From the NCBI GenBank assembly GCA_004835665.1, contig ML240445.1, forward strand, positions 620,001 through 684,000: a DNA stretch of 64,000 nt. The letters run 5' to 3'. Origin of the DNA: Phoma sp. XZ068 (taxonomy: Eukaryota; Ascomycota; Dothideomycetes; Pleosporales; Didymellaceae). The notes below the pieces were generated by a model. The model worked only from the letters and a program-made list of their open reading frames with translations, did no database searches and was not told the DNA's origin. The translations under genes and the position numbers were made by a program. Positions 10,047 through 20,482 of the stretch are shown here, in pieces; positions within the stretch are counted from its first letter, which is position 1; every line of letters begins with the position of its first letter.

Positions 10047-13031
10047 TCACAATGGCGGGCTGACGGCTGTCAGGAATTTGAACCTCGACCTATCGTCTGC
10101 GAGATCTTCGATCATGTCTATCACGTTCCTGCCGTCGCTTGTCCCTCGAATCTGCGTCGATGCGCCGTTGTCGTGTAATGTCTTGAAGAGCCCCATGTCT
10201 TCGTACAGGACAGCGTGGTGTAGTGGGGTCAGCCCGTTTTTATCAGCGTGATCGACGTTCGCGCCGTGGTCGATCAAGAGCTTAGCTGAAAGGGCCTCAG
10301 TGCACAGATGGAGCGGTGTCCAGCATTCGTTGTCAATGGCTTCGATTGCGGCTCGTTTCTGCAGCAGCAGACGCATGATTTCCGCATTGTTGTACTCTGC
10401 AGCCAAGTGCAAGGGTGTCCGACCTTTAAATCCAGTGGCAGTGATGTCTGCTCCATGTTTGATGAGAATATCAGCGATGGCGGTGTTGTAAGTCGTGATG
10501 GCGACGTGAAGTGGGCCGTCGAGGTGGCTGCCTGCCGCTTCGATATCTGCACCTGCCTCGAGGAGTTCACTAACAATTTTCTCTGAGCCTGGTTTGTAGC
10601 GTGTACCCGCGCAAGCCTGTCCCGATGTTAGTATTTCGCTTTCGATCAAGTCGTCTTTGGTGTGATACTTACCAACAATAAAGGTGTGCTTTGTTTTACA
10701 TTATCTCTCGCGTCCACGTCGACATCATCAAGGGCCATGATCCTCTCAAACACCCGCTCGTGTCCAAAAGCTGCTGCCAGATGTAGCATACTCCGCCCAT
10801 TTGTAGCAACAGCGTGCTTCAGGTAGGCTCCGCGGTCGATCAGGAACAATGCTGCCTCCTCTTGATCAGCCGCTATAGCACATGAAAGAGGTGTCCAACC
10901 GTCTCTTGATTTGCAGTCGATCATGGCAGTCGAAGCGAAGGCCGTCCATAACACTTCCAGTGCCTCGATGTTTCCGGCCGTCGCGGCTGCGTGCAGTGGA
11001 GTTCTATCGTCCTCATAGTGCAAGCCATCATCCGCACCCTTTTTCAAGAGTGGCAAGATCATGTCAGGTTGGTACTCACAAGCCACGACAAACGGTGTGC
11101 GTCCTTCATTGTCTTGAGCATTGATGTTGGCTCCCTTCTTTAGAAGGAGGTCCACCATGTCTTCGCGACCATGTCGTGTAACGTGATGCATCAACATCCC
11201 ACCGTCACCATCGCAAGCGTAGTTTACGTCGGCCGTTGAGTCCAACATCATAAACGCAACTTGGTCGCGGAGCTCATGGTCCCAGTCATCGGACTCCAAA
11301 ACCCGCCAGAACGCGGTTTGATTAGAGGAAGACCCTTCGAGAATGTTGAATCGACCACTTTCAAGCAATAGCTTAAGGATGGCTAAGCATGTGTCTCGGT
11401 GGTAAGGCACGTTCAGGAGCGCGTCAATAAGGACATTCTCCCGCCGACCATCTTGACGTTTGATGCAGTGGAATGAGGCCGCAGGACCAGCACCGTGGCC
11501 CAGAAGCAGCTGGATGATATCAACATTCCGGTTAACAATTGCGGTGCTCAGCGAAAACAAATTAGGGTCAGCACCATTGTGGAGTAGCGCTTTGACAAGA
11601 CCAATATCCGCGTCCGAGATTGCGATCAGAGCCATGTTGGATATGGCTGTCGGCCGGACAAGATCAACGCCATTATCAAGCACGCACTTCACCCAAGCGG
11701 GTTCTTTGTGCATGTCGGTGCTCGGTTCAATGTGTTGATGCATCAAGGATGCGGTCTTCATTAGTGATCTCATTGTTTCCAGTTTCCTCGCTGACGCTAT
11801 CTCAAGCGCAACGCTTTCAAGCGGATAGTCAGGACCACCCAGGGTTTTGAGAATCAGGCGGACAGCGGCCGCATGGCCTTTGGACATTGCAATGTCAAGT
11901 GCACTCTTCCCTTCGGCGTTCCTGAGGTCCAGATTAGCGCCTGCAGCTATCAGAGCCTGTAGTATCTCAACATGGTCTCTCGTAGTTGCTTCTAGAGCTG
12001 GCGTGCTCGATTGTGCGTTTGCTTTGTTGACATCTGCGCCCTTCTCTAGCAGAAACTGCACAATGTGAATGTGTCCAAGTTCACAAGCGCTCATCAGCGC
12101 AGCTAGCACTGTCAGTCCCTGCAGTAAAGAGTCACGCAAGTCCACACTCACTGAGACCTTTGTCACCGCAGTCGTCAACGGACAGGCCCTCCTCTAGGCA
12201 CAGCTTAACAACGTCCAAGTGTCCCCTACAAGCCGCAAACGTCAACGCGTTGCCCCCTAATTCGCCTCTCTTTGATAGTTCAGCACCTTGGGTCAAGAGC
12301 AATTTCGCAACAGTCACATGTCCTGTGCCGGCAGCTACATGTAAAGCTGTATGTGCTCCTGCGCAAGTGGCTTCGATGTTCATGCCTCTGGAGAGGAGGT
12401 AGTCTACTGCATCCACCATACCAGCAGCAGCAGCCCAATGTAGTGCGTTCATGTGCTGTGTCCCACAGGTCGTGTTTATGTTGGCACCATGACCGAGCAG
12501 TAGTCGTATAAGCATGGGGCCATGTTCTTGGCTTTGGACAGCGTGAAAAAGAGGTGGCTTCCCCTGAGCACGGTGCTGGGCGTCAGCTCCCTTCTGCAGT
12601 AGAAGCCTAGTCATGGGCACGGTCGAGTCTTTGATCGCCGAGACGAGTAACGTGAGCCCATCGCGGTTTTCATGTTCAATGAGCGCACCAGCGTCCAGAT
12701 ATGCTTCGAGCAACTTGGGATCTCCAGAGGCCAGTCTTTCGAATGCCATGCCAGATAAGGCGAATTGTACCTCGCGCTGGATGCCATTCGGCCCTGTGTG
12801 GTCTGTGGTTGCTTTATCTACTGGGTGCAACAATTGCCATGATTCCTGGAGATTAGCACCTTCGGTTTCTGAGCCTGGCAACTCTATGTCTTCTCTATTA
12901 CTCGAAGTCCCGAGGCCGATAGCCTGCGTTGAGCGTCGAATAGGAAGCTGGAAGAGTGACTTATCGAGATCTGCTTCATTATTGTCTTGCTTGCGGGTGG
13001 TTCCACTCTCTGCTTCGCTAATATGCGCCAT
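10047..13031 (-). CDS. Ankyrin-repeat protein (about 961 aa)
   Basis: Three exons: 13031-12152, 12108-10673 and 10616-10047. Junctions use GTGAGT...ACAG (43 nt) and GTAAGT...ACAG; frames join in phase 1 and phase 0 and restore ankyrin repeats across both introns. After about 90 polar residues the rest is a near-continuous array of roughly twenty or more ankyrin repeats, recognisable by TPLHLAA, LLLxxGADxN and DxxGxTPL patterns (for example GRTPLHLAAEYNNAEIMRLL). No catalytic, HET, NACHT or membrane segment is visible, so it is probably a protein-protein scaffold; in fungi such arrays often belong to lineage-specific or recognition proteins. It is transcribed divergently from het-C. The first intron is short; an alternative acceptor at GCAG|GGACTG would break the frame. 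Confidence 0.85.
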
Positions 13032-13622
13032 CTTCGATTGCAACCTTCGGCGACAGCTTCTGCTCGCTTCTTACAGCACAATGTGAGGGATCACTACGAA
13101 GAAAAACTGCATTGCAGGGTCAGGAATTGAGGCTGAACAACAGTACAAGCCAGGCAGCAACAGTAGGCGCCAGCCTCAGCGTGATCAGTATCGGTTGCAC
13201 GTGAGTTACGTTGCGCTGCATCCCGGATTGGACAGGTTAATGTAAGCAAGGCTGGATGCTCAGGGTTGGTGTTCAGCTGCAATGTTCCCTGCAGTGTTTC
13301 GCTTCCAACCCCTCCATCGTCATCGAGGCGGGGCAGGTGTGGCACAGGCAACGCAAGATATGCGGCGGAGCGTCGCGAAACGGGATTCATCAAGGCGCTA
13401 AAAGGATTCGTACAGTCCCTCAGCCTCACAAGAACCTTGGGACTGCAGAAGCGCGTGTACAAAGCAGTGGCTGCAGATTCAAGGTGGGTCAGTCGCTCTT
13501 CCTGGTTTGTTGGTGTGGCGTAACGTAATCACAACTAGACAGCTGACGGCGCGATAGATCCCGTACGAGATCTTACTACTACTCTACTCTCCCACTTCAC
13601 TCAATCCTCCAGCTCCGTAATA
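13032..13622. promoter_or_regulatory. Divergent promoter region of the ankyrin gene and het-C
   Basis: The 591 bases between the two ATGs contain no supported gene. A CT-rich leader (TACTACTACTCTACTCTCCC) lies just upstream of het-C. Confidence 0.4.
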
Positions 13623-16156
13623 ATGGCTGGCTCTGCAAAGTATTTGCTGCTCGTCGCGCTTGCGATCCTTGTTCTGCTCCCTGCGAAAGCAGATGCCTTT
13701 GGCGCTGGTAACATCGCGTCTATCTCCAAAATCGAAGGAAAGAACTGGCGTCATGGCGATATCGAGGACATGCTTGCGACGGTCGCGTGCATACGCGGTC
13801 ACAAATGGAAGTCGATGATGATTAAGGTATGCTCGGCCGACGATCGGCGAGTCAGAACCTGTGGCTAATGCATTACAGCGTGTATACTTTGGCAACTGGC
13901 TACGAGACTATTCACAGGTATGCTGTAATGAAGAAGTGGGAGAGGACAATTCTGACCTGCATAGGCTGTCGACACTGCAACATTGAGCAAAGTCCAAGTA
14001 AGTTCCAAACGCACTGTGTGCCGCATATCCGGAGACTGACGACTGCCAAGGGCGAGACTATCCGCGTGCTTGTGTGGATACTTTCGTTCATGTCCTTCGG
14101 CTATGCTACTGGAGAATTTGAGGTTACCGCCGAGCGTCTAGGAACATACAGGCCCGAAGAGCACATTGACAACCCCAAGGACTACGCCGACAACCAAGAT
14201 GCTCGCAAGTTCGATCCCAGGCTGCGAGGTCCAGTCTCAGAAGCTGAGCTTGCAGTTGATCCCAATACAGGAATGAAAAATTACATTGCTAATGAGCAAG
14301 GTGGGTGGGCAACATCAGCAGGTTATGTGAGGTACTCTTTCTCTCGAGCGATCCATTTCGGTAGGATGTATACCCACGGTCCTTCAGGCCAACGCGGACG
14401 CGAAGAGGATCTCTGTGAAGCTCTTCGTTGTCTAGGCCAAGGACTCCACTGCCTTGAGGATTACGGAGCCCACACAAACTATACTGAACTCGTCCTGCGA
14501 GAGCTTGGATACAACAATGTGTTCCCACACGTTGGTACCCAAGCTGCTATTAATCTTCGTGGCAAGCACGTCTTCCCGCTTATTACTGGTACATTTGGTG
14601 GAGTTGACTTTTTCCATTCTGTGCTCGGTGAGGCCACAGATCACATCAGTTCTGCAGAGATCGATCAGATGGACACCACTCTCTCGGACGCTTTGACGAG
14701 CAACACCAAGGGAAGCGGTCCTGGTGCTCTGGGTGGCCTCACCGATGTCCTCTCCAAGGTTCCTGGTACAAGCGGCCTCATCCAGGAAGCGCATGCACTG
14801 CAAGCTTCGTCTGACGCTCAGGCTGCGGCAAACGCTGGCCATGGGTACCGCTCCGGAGGTTACGATGGCTTTGGTTCGCGTGCTGGCGGACAGGATCAGT
14901 TTGGAGCGCCTACATTTGATGCACCCCCAGGCTCTGTTGGAGGGCCTCCCGGTCCTAACATCCCAGGAACCAATACTGATCCAGCAACGGTCATCCCAAA
15001 GATCTACCCCATTCTGGTCTTCCGGGACAGGGTAGTACGCAGCATCTCTGAGATCGTTTCCAAGATCCCAGGACTCGAGAAACTGATCGACACCATCACA
15101 GAGCGCGTTACACTGTTCGTACTGTCGCTCCTCGCGCCATTCGTCCTCCCCATCATTAAGAATGCATCTGCACAGCTGAAGACTGGCTCTTCCGCGGTCG
15201 TCGAGGCTGCCGCCAAACATCAGTTTGATGTCTGGAACAACCCCATGTCCACCGACCCAACGCACTCCATGCTCTCCAAGGACCACTTCTCCAACATCCT
15301 CAACGAGCCAGCCGGCCAAGTTGCGGTTGTCATCCTGCAATACGTCGTCCCGCGCGTCATGTACGCATTCGACCACCCAGATGTACCAGTTGACCAAGTC
15401 CTCAACGACTGCGTGAGTGTTTTCCACCACCCTGCGCTGCGCGACTCGCGCTCAGAGGTGCATAACAACATGTTCAGGGTCGTCAAGGAGTGGGCGCACG
15501 CCTACCATGGTAAAGACCTCAACGACCTCCTCAGCTCCGAGTCCGTGAAGGCCGGCAAGAACCACAAGGGCGGTGACGACCACGGTGGCCACGGCGCCGC
15601 AGGTCTGCAGCAGTTCCAAGGTCATGGCGGGCACAGTCACGGCGCAGGAAGCAACTACAATTTCGGCGCTAGCCACCAGCAGCAGTCATCCTCCTCGTCA
15701 TCTGGAGGAGGCCTCCTCGGCAGCCTGACCTCGCAACTCCCCGGCGGGCTGGGCAACGTGTTCTCCAGCTTTGGACAGCGCGATGGTCCCGAGGGCGACT
15801 TTTCCAACCCCGCCGCTGGTTCTGCATACCAGCCTTCTCCCTCTCCGCAGCCATCCCAGTGGGGCAACTTCCAGCCTTACCAGTCCAGCTATGACGGCCA
15901 ACCGTACCAGGCGCCTGCTGAACACGCGAACTCGCTGCCTGCGGGTGGGTATGGATGGGGTGATGCACAGTACGCGAGCGGGCAGGTGCATGAGCCGAGT
16001 CACACTGTGCCGACTGGCTACCAGCAGGGGTATGAGAACTATGGTAATCCGGCGCAGCAAGGAGGGAGTGGTGGATACTCGTACGATCAGGGTCAGAACC
16101 AGGGACAAGGTGGTGGAAGGCAGTGGGGCGCTGGAGGAGCAAACTCCGGGTGGTAG
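13623..16156 (+). CDS. het-C: HET-C heterokaryon-incompatibility protein
   Basis: Homologue of Neurospora HET-C, whose allelic variants trigger cell death after hyphal fusion. Four exons: 13623-13826, 13879-13917, 13965-13997 and 14051-16156, all joined in phase 0, giving 793 residues. Residues 1-25 are a signal peptide. The family core follows: FGAGNIASISKIEGKNWRHG, then YFGNWLRDYSQ (exon 2), AVDTATLSKVQ (exon 3), then IRVLVWILSFMSFGYAT, RPEEHIDNP, FDPRLRGP, GMKNYIANEQGGWATSAGYV and EDYGAHTNYTEL. The C-terminal 200 residues are Gly/Ser/Gln/His-rich and end in a glycine-rich tail, as in other HET-C proteins. The protein is somewhat shorter than the Neurospora one. No HET-domain partner (pin-c type) lies next to it here. 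Confidence 0.95.
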
Positions 16157-16569
16157 CTTTGAAGTTGGAGGAAGTTGCTGGGTTTCCAAAGCATATACTT
16201 GATGGTAAGCATTGAGCATTGGAGGTCAAGGGTGGAATCATAGCCTCAACTATCAGCTGGTGAGTATTTGGATATTTAGAGCAAATAATGATGCAATACG
16301 TTTCTTCAAATGGTTGTTGCTCTTCAGATGATTGTCGCAGTATAGCGGAGATCTTCAATTTCTCTTTAATTCGTGTCACATCCTCCCCTGACTTTCAACT
16401 GTAATTACACATGTCGCTTTCCATACAAGTGCCCAAAACCTTCAGGAATATGCCAAAACGCCGGCTGGTGATGCGAGCGTGTCGTTTGTGATGGGCGGTG
16501 TTGATACATTAGGTATACATTCGATTCGAGGTTCGATCGAGTGTGCATTCGCTCATTGCGGCGATGCGT
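16157..16569. other. Convergent intergenic region
   Basis: Between the 3' ends of het-C and hsp10. No gene seen. Confidence 0.5.
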
Positions 16570-17046
16570 TTACTCGTTGATCTTGGCAAGGAGCCTGACG
16601 AACGTTAGCCATGCTTTTCCAATTCAATCCTCACGCGCGAGATAACTGCGCAGCGCAGACTGGACGTGACTTACTCGTGGTCCCTGAACAGGCTGTACTC
16701 CTCCTCGCCGACCTTGATCGGGCTGCCGCCGAACTGGGGGATCAGGACCTTGTCGCCGGGCTGGACGCTGACAGCGACGCGGTTGCCAGACTTGTCGTAT
16801 GCGCCGGGGCCGACGGCCAGGACCTTGGCCTCGTTGAGCTCCTTGACGGCGGTCTCGGGTAGGAAGATACCGGTCGCGGTCTTGGCCTCGGGCTTGAGGC
16901 GCTGGACCAGCACGCGGTCGAGGAGGGGAGCGAGGGAGCGGATGGACTTGAGGGCAGACTGGCGGTTGTTAGCAGCTGATGTTGATGTTTGGGGCGCATT
17001 GAGGCTGGGGGCGTGTTGTTGCGTGTAAGTGGAGATGACGTACCAT
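16570..17046 (-). CDS. hsp10: Mitochondrial 10-kDa chaperonin (Hsp10/GroES)
   Basis: Co-chaperonin of Hsp60 in the mitochondrial matrix. Three exons: 17046-17044 (the ATG alone), 16958-16675 and 16594-16570, giving 103 residues, the family's usual size. Starting at MSALKSIRS, the sequence follows GroES: PLLDRVLVQRLKPEAKTATG, GIFLPETAVKELNEAKVLAV, PGDKVLIPQFGGSPIKVGEE and a terminal EYSLFRDHELLAKINE. The mobile loop (KTATGIFLPE) is intact. The first intron starts immediately after the ATG (ATG|GTACGT) and ends CGCCAG|TCTGCC; reading through it would give an unrelated N-terminus. Transcribed divergently from the TilS gene, with a possible heat-shock element in the shared promoter. Confidence 0.95.
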
Positions 17047-17337
17047 GGCGGCTGAGTTAAAGAGATGGGACGGAAGACGGGGTATCTCAAGAAGTAAATG
17101 TTATGTTCTGGGGGGAAGTTGGGAAGTGATGCGGACTTCGGGAGCTAATGGATGGAAGAGCGTGCTGGAGCTCTAGAAATTTCCAAATCTGTCCGTGCAC
17201 GACCACCCTGCCCGAGGCAATCGTGCATTACCACTTGCAGCCAACTGAACCTCGCCCTCACGCGCTTTCTGTGCCAATCTTTGTTCTTGTGTCCCGTTTG
17301 TTGTGAGCTGTAGACGCCGCTCAATGCTACGGCGTGT
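17047..17337. promoter_or_regulatory. Bidirectional promoter hsp10/TilS with a candidate heat-shock element
   Basis: The 291 bases separate two divergent ATGs. At 17176-17183 lies GAAATTTC, a GAA-nn-TTC inverted pair, flanked at two-base spacing by weaker matches (CTC before, AAT after). This resembles a degenerate heat-shock factor site about 130 bases upstream of the hsp10 start. The site call is inference. Confidence 0.4.
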
Positions 17338-19550
17338 ATGTGGAGCAGCAATGTCGTCAGGTTGAGGAAGTGTTCCTCTGTTCTGACACGGCACACCTCC
17401 AGGTGGTACAGCTCGCAGACGAGCCTGCCCATCAGCAATGAAGAGTTCAATGAGGCTTTACGGCACGTCTACAAGGAAGAGCGACTCTTGAAGTCGTCCA
17501 CCGAGGGCGATGGCGTCTTAAAAACGCGAAAGCTGGGTAGGTAACGCCGTTGGATGGTGCAGTCACGTCACTAACGCATACTTCAGGCTTTGCCATAAGC
17601 GGAGGCGTCGACTCCATGGCACTTGCTCTGTTGTATGCAAATCTTAGATCTGCGCAATTGTACACATCTAGAGCCCATGCATTCATCGTCGACCATAAAG
17701 TGCGGCCGGAGAGCACAGAAGAAGCAGAGTGGGTTGCTGAGCAGTGTCGCTCCAAATGTACGCAACCTCCCAATTCCAGCTATTGATGTAAATGCTGATA
17801 TGTGATAGTCGACATGGAAGCAACTGTTTTGCCTCTTTCCTGGCCAACCGACTTCGACCCTCTCGACCACAGGCGCTTCGAGACAGACGCACGCGCTCTT
17901 CGGTATCAAGCTCTCGGTCGGGCCTGTCACGCAGCAAACATCTACAAGCTGTTGGTCGCACATCATGCCGATGACCAGGCTGAGACAGTCCTGATGCGCC
18001 TCGCGAACAATCGCCTACGGTCCGGCCTACAAGCTATGCAACCTATCGAGTGGATCCCCGAATGCTATGGCATGCACGGAGTCTCGCATAGTGGAGTCCC
18101 TCACAACACCTGCAACGATCCTCGTCTGGCGCACATACCGTTCCCAGTAGAAAGCGGCGGTGTGCAGATTTTGCGGCCTCTGCTCGGCTTCAATAAGGCG
18201 CGGCTCATTGCTACGTGCGAACAGCAAGGTGTGGGTTGGGCTGAAGACAAGACGAATCATTTGCAAACGTACACATCACGCAACGCAATTCGCCATGTGT
18301 TGAGAAACAATAAGCTGCCAGCTGCTCTGAGTGTCAAGTCGCTCGTAGATGTGTCGCTTCACATGCAGAAGCGCATCAATTGGCACAAGGACCAGGCAAA
18401 GCGTCTTTTAGGCCAATGCAAAATGCAACTGGATCTTCGGATGGGCGTATTGCACATACGTTTCCCTAATTTTCAAAAACTTTTCGAAACACCCAAGCCT
18501 ATGGACGCGTTGACTCAGTCGGACTTGATTAAAGCGAAAAACAATGCAATCTACCTCCTCTCACGAGTTGGTCAGTTGGTTGCGCCAAGGGAGACACCAC
18601 CTTTAGGCGAACTCGCAGCCACAGTTGGAAATATATGGCCTGAGTTTCTCGAGCTTGACGACACTGAAGCTGGATATACTGGAAACGAAACGAACTATTG
18701 CATCTACGGGATCTGGTGGCGCAAACTGGAGAGTTCCTCAACCTTTACAAAAGCGCATGGCCAGGAACGTCCTAGCAAACGAGACTGGATTCTCTCACGC
18801 CAACCTCGAGAAAATTACACACCCGGCTTAGCTACAGGGTCTATTCTTTACCCACCCTCGCAGACTTCCTCACTTGCACCACCCAGCGAAGGAAACGATG
18901 AATTTCAGCTCTTCGATGGACGCTGGTGGATAAGCATTCAAAACCGTAGCGCCGATGAATTAGTACTGCGCCTCTTCACCAAAGAGGATCTTGCTCGTCT
19001 TCCCTCAATGCACGAAGCAAAGCGCAGCGACGGCCCTGAGCGTTACATCGCCACCGCTCTATCCCTGCTCAAGCCTGCGGATTTGCGTGTCACCCTTCCC
19101 GCCGTATTTTGTCGCGACGCCGTCACCAAAGAAGAGACACTTGTCGGCTTCCCAACGCTGGAAGTTAGTATAGGAACGCTTGGGTATCCGAAAGATATCT
19201 GTGCGTGGCGCGTGCGGTACAAGAAGGTCGACCTGTCCTCAAAGCAACTTGCTCGGATTGTCGTTCCGGGCATCACACATGCAACGATAGAGAAATACAT
19301 AGCGAAGTTTGAAGAAACGACAAGGCAGGTAGCCGAAAGGAAAGCCAGGGTTGAAAGCACAACGGCACGGAGTCGAACAAAAAGGTCACAGCCGACAAGC
19401 AACGACACGAAGTCCGAGAAAAAACCCTCGACCCGGAATAAGCCTATTCCACTCATCCCTGTTACTGAGTCCGAACGCCGCGGTCGGTCTGAGAAGAGGG
19501 AGGGTGGCGGATATAATATCAAGTGGGGAGATTTCAAGGATCGGTTTTGA
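17338..19550 (+). CDS. tRNA(Ile)-lysidine synthetase (TilS-type PP-loop ATPase), probably mitochondrial
   Basis: TilS ligates lysine to C34 of the CAU-anticodon isoleucine tRNA so that it reads AUA; in fungi a nuclear-encoded homologue is expected to act in mitochondria. Three exons: 17338-17536, 17587-17757 and 17809-19550, joined in phase 1, giving 703 residues. The N-terminus is basic and Ser-rich (VVRLRKCSSVLTRHTSRWYS), fitting a mitochondrial presequence. The PP-loop SGGVDSMAL is at about residues 71-79. Further family motifs are AFIVDHKVRPES, LLVAHHADDQAETVLMRLAN (about 172-191), ILRPLLGFNK, WAEDKTN and SRNAIRHVLR. The last 70 residues are a Lys/Arg/Thr/Ser-rich tail not expected in bacterial TilS. 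It is far longer than bacterial TilS (about 430) because of this and a 300-residue middle region. Confidence 0.93.
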
Positions 19551-19681
19551 TTCACTAGAGTAGATAGATACCCGTCACATGACACAGTTCGCTTTCACTC
19601 GATTTTTTCTTGGAGGTGATGCATTCTGCAGTGTACACATGTCTAAATAATTTGTACATATTTTGCATTCGCTCCATTCTG

Positions 19682-20194
19682 TCAGCGCAGACTCCGTCCC
19701 GCAATCCCTAAAGCTACCATGAGGAAACCTCCCGCCATCAGAAGCAACACCGGAAACTCCCCACGCTCGACGGCTCGCCACATGAATATACCTATGACGA
19801 TGAACATGGCGAGGAGGTATGATAATGGAGAGAATGCAATGGGTAGCAAGACTGAGAACCACAGCCATCTCAGCAAGAGTGCAGGTTGCCGTAGGAAAGG
19901 GTTGTCGTGCTGGTGCCAGGGGGTCGAATCATTGTAATTATCTCCAAATATGGAGCGTTCGATGTTGTCTTCCACGTTGCGGGTTACGGTTGCTGCTGCT
20001 GCTGCTGCCGCCGCCGCTTGTACCTGTTGCAGCATGAGTGTAGCTGACGAAGGTGGTAAGCCTTCCTGACTTTCAACATCGCTAAGGTTTGAGCTGTCGT
20101 TCGTAAGTTGTGCGCGCAGGACCTGTAGAATTGTGGACATACTATTCTCCTTGTCTCCGAACCTGGGCAAGTCTTTTGGAGTTTTCCATTCCAT
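19682..20194 (-). CDS. Small predicted multi-pass membrane protein
   Basis: Single-exon frame of 170 residues from an ATG at 20194. The first 60 residues are polar, followed by a run of nine alanines encoded by GCA/GCG/GCC triplets. The C-terminal half is hydrophobic, with two to three helices (LLLRWLWFSVLLPIAFSPLS, YLLAMFIVIGIFMW, FPVLLLMAGGFLMVALGIAG). It ends in a short basic GRSLR. I do not recognise the family. It is tail-to-tail with the TilS gene (131 bases) and head-to-head with the NACHT receptor gene (288 bases). A second in-frame Met lies at residue 19. Confidence 0.65.
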   Translation of the reverse strand: MEWKTPKDLPRFGDKENSMSTILQVLRAQLTNDSSNLSDVESQEGLPPSSATLMLQQVQAAAAAAAAATVTRNVEDNIERSIFGDNYNDSTPWHQHDNPFLRQPALLLRWLWFSVLLPIAFSPLSYLLAMFIVIGIFMWRAVERGEFPVLLLMAGGFLMVALGIAGRSLR

Positions 20195-20482
20195 CTGACC
20201 TGCTAGGTCAATAGTGGATTCGACCGGTTCCTAATCGTACTGCGTGTGCGGCGCGTTTGCAAACGTCTCAGGGCGGAAGAATTGATACCAGGCTGACAAT
20301 TGCCGTTGATGTTCGAAGGATTGACTTCAGAGTCAAGCGCCGCACCCCGGTCACTTGTCTGAGCGTAAGGTGGCATGCAGTCAGATTCGCTTATACTGGG
20401 GGCTGTGCGTCTCAAGCGTAGCCTCGTCTCTTGAGCGCTTTCTAAATTGTGGCGTCCTCACCTCACTACACAAGTCAATACC
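20195..20482. promoter_or_regulatory. Bidirectional promoter of membrane-protein and NACHT-receptor genes
   Basis: 288 bases between divergent ATGs with no supported coding sequence. No specific site recognised. Confidence 0.35.

Noticed and set aside
14432..15430. Long reverse-strand frame opposite het-C
   Set aside because: Overlaps the conserved HET-C coding sequence completely; the translated sequence has no recognisable domain.
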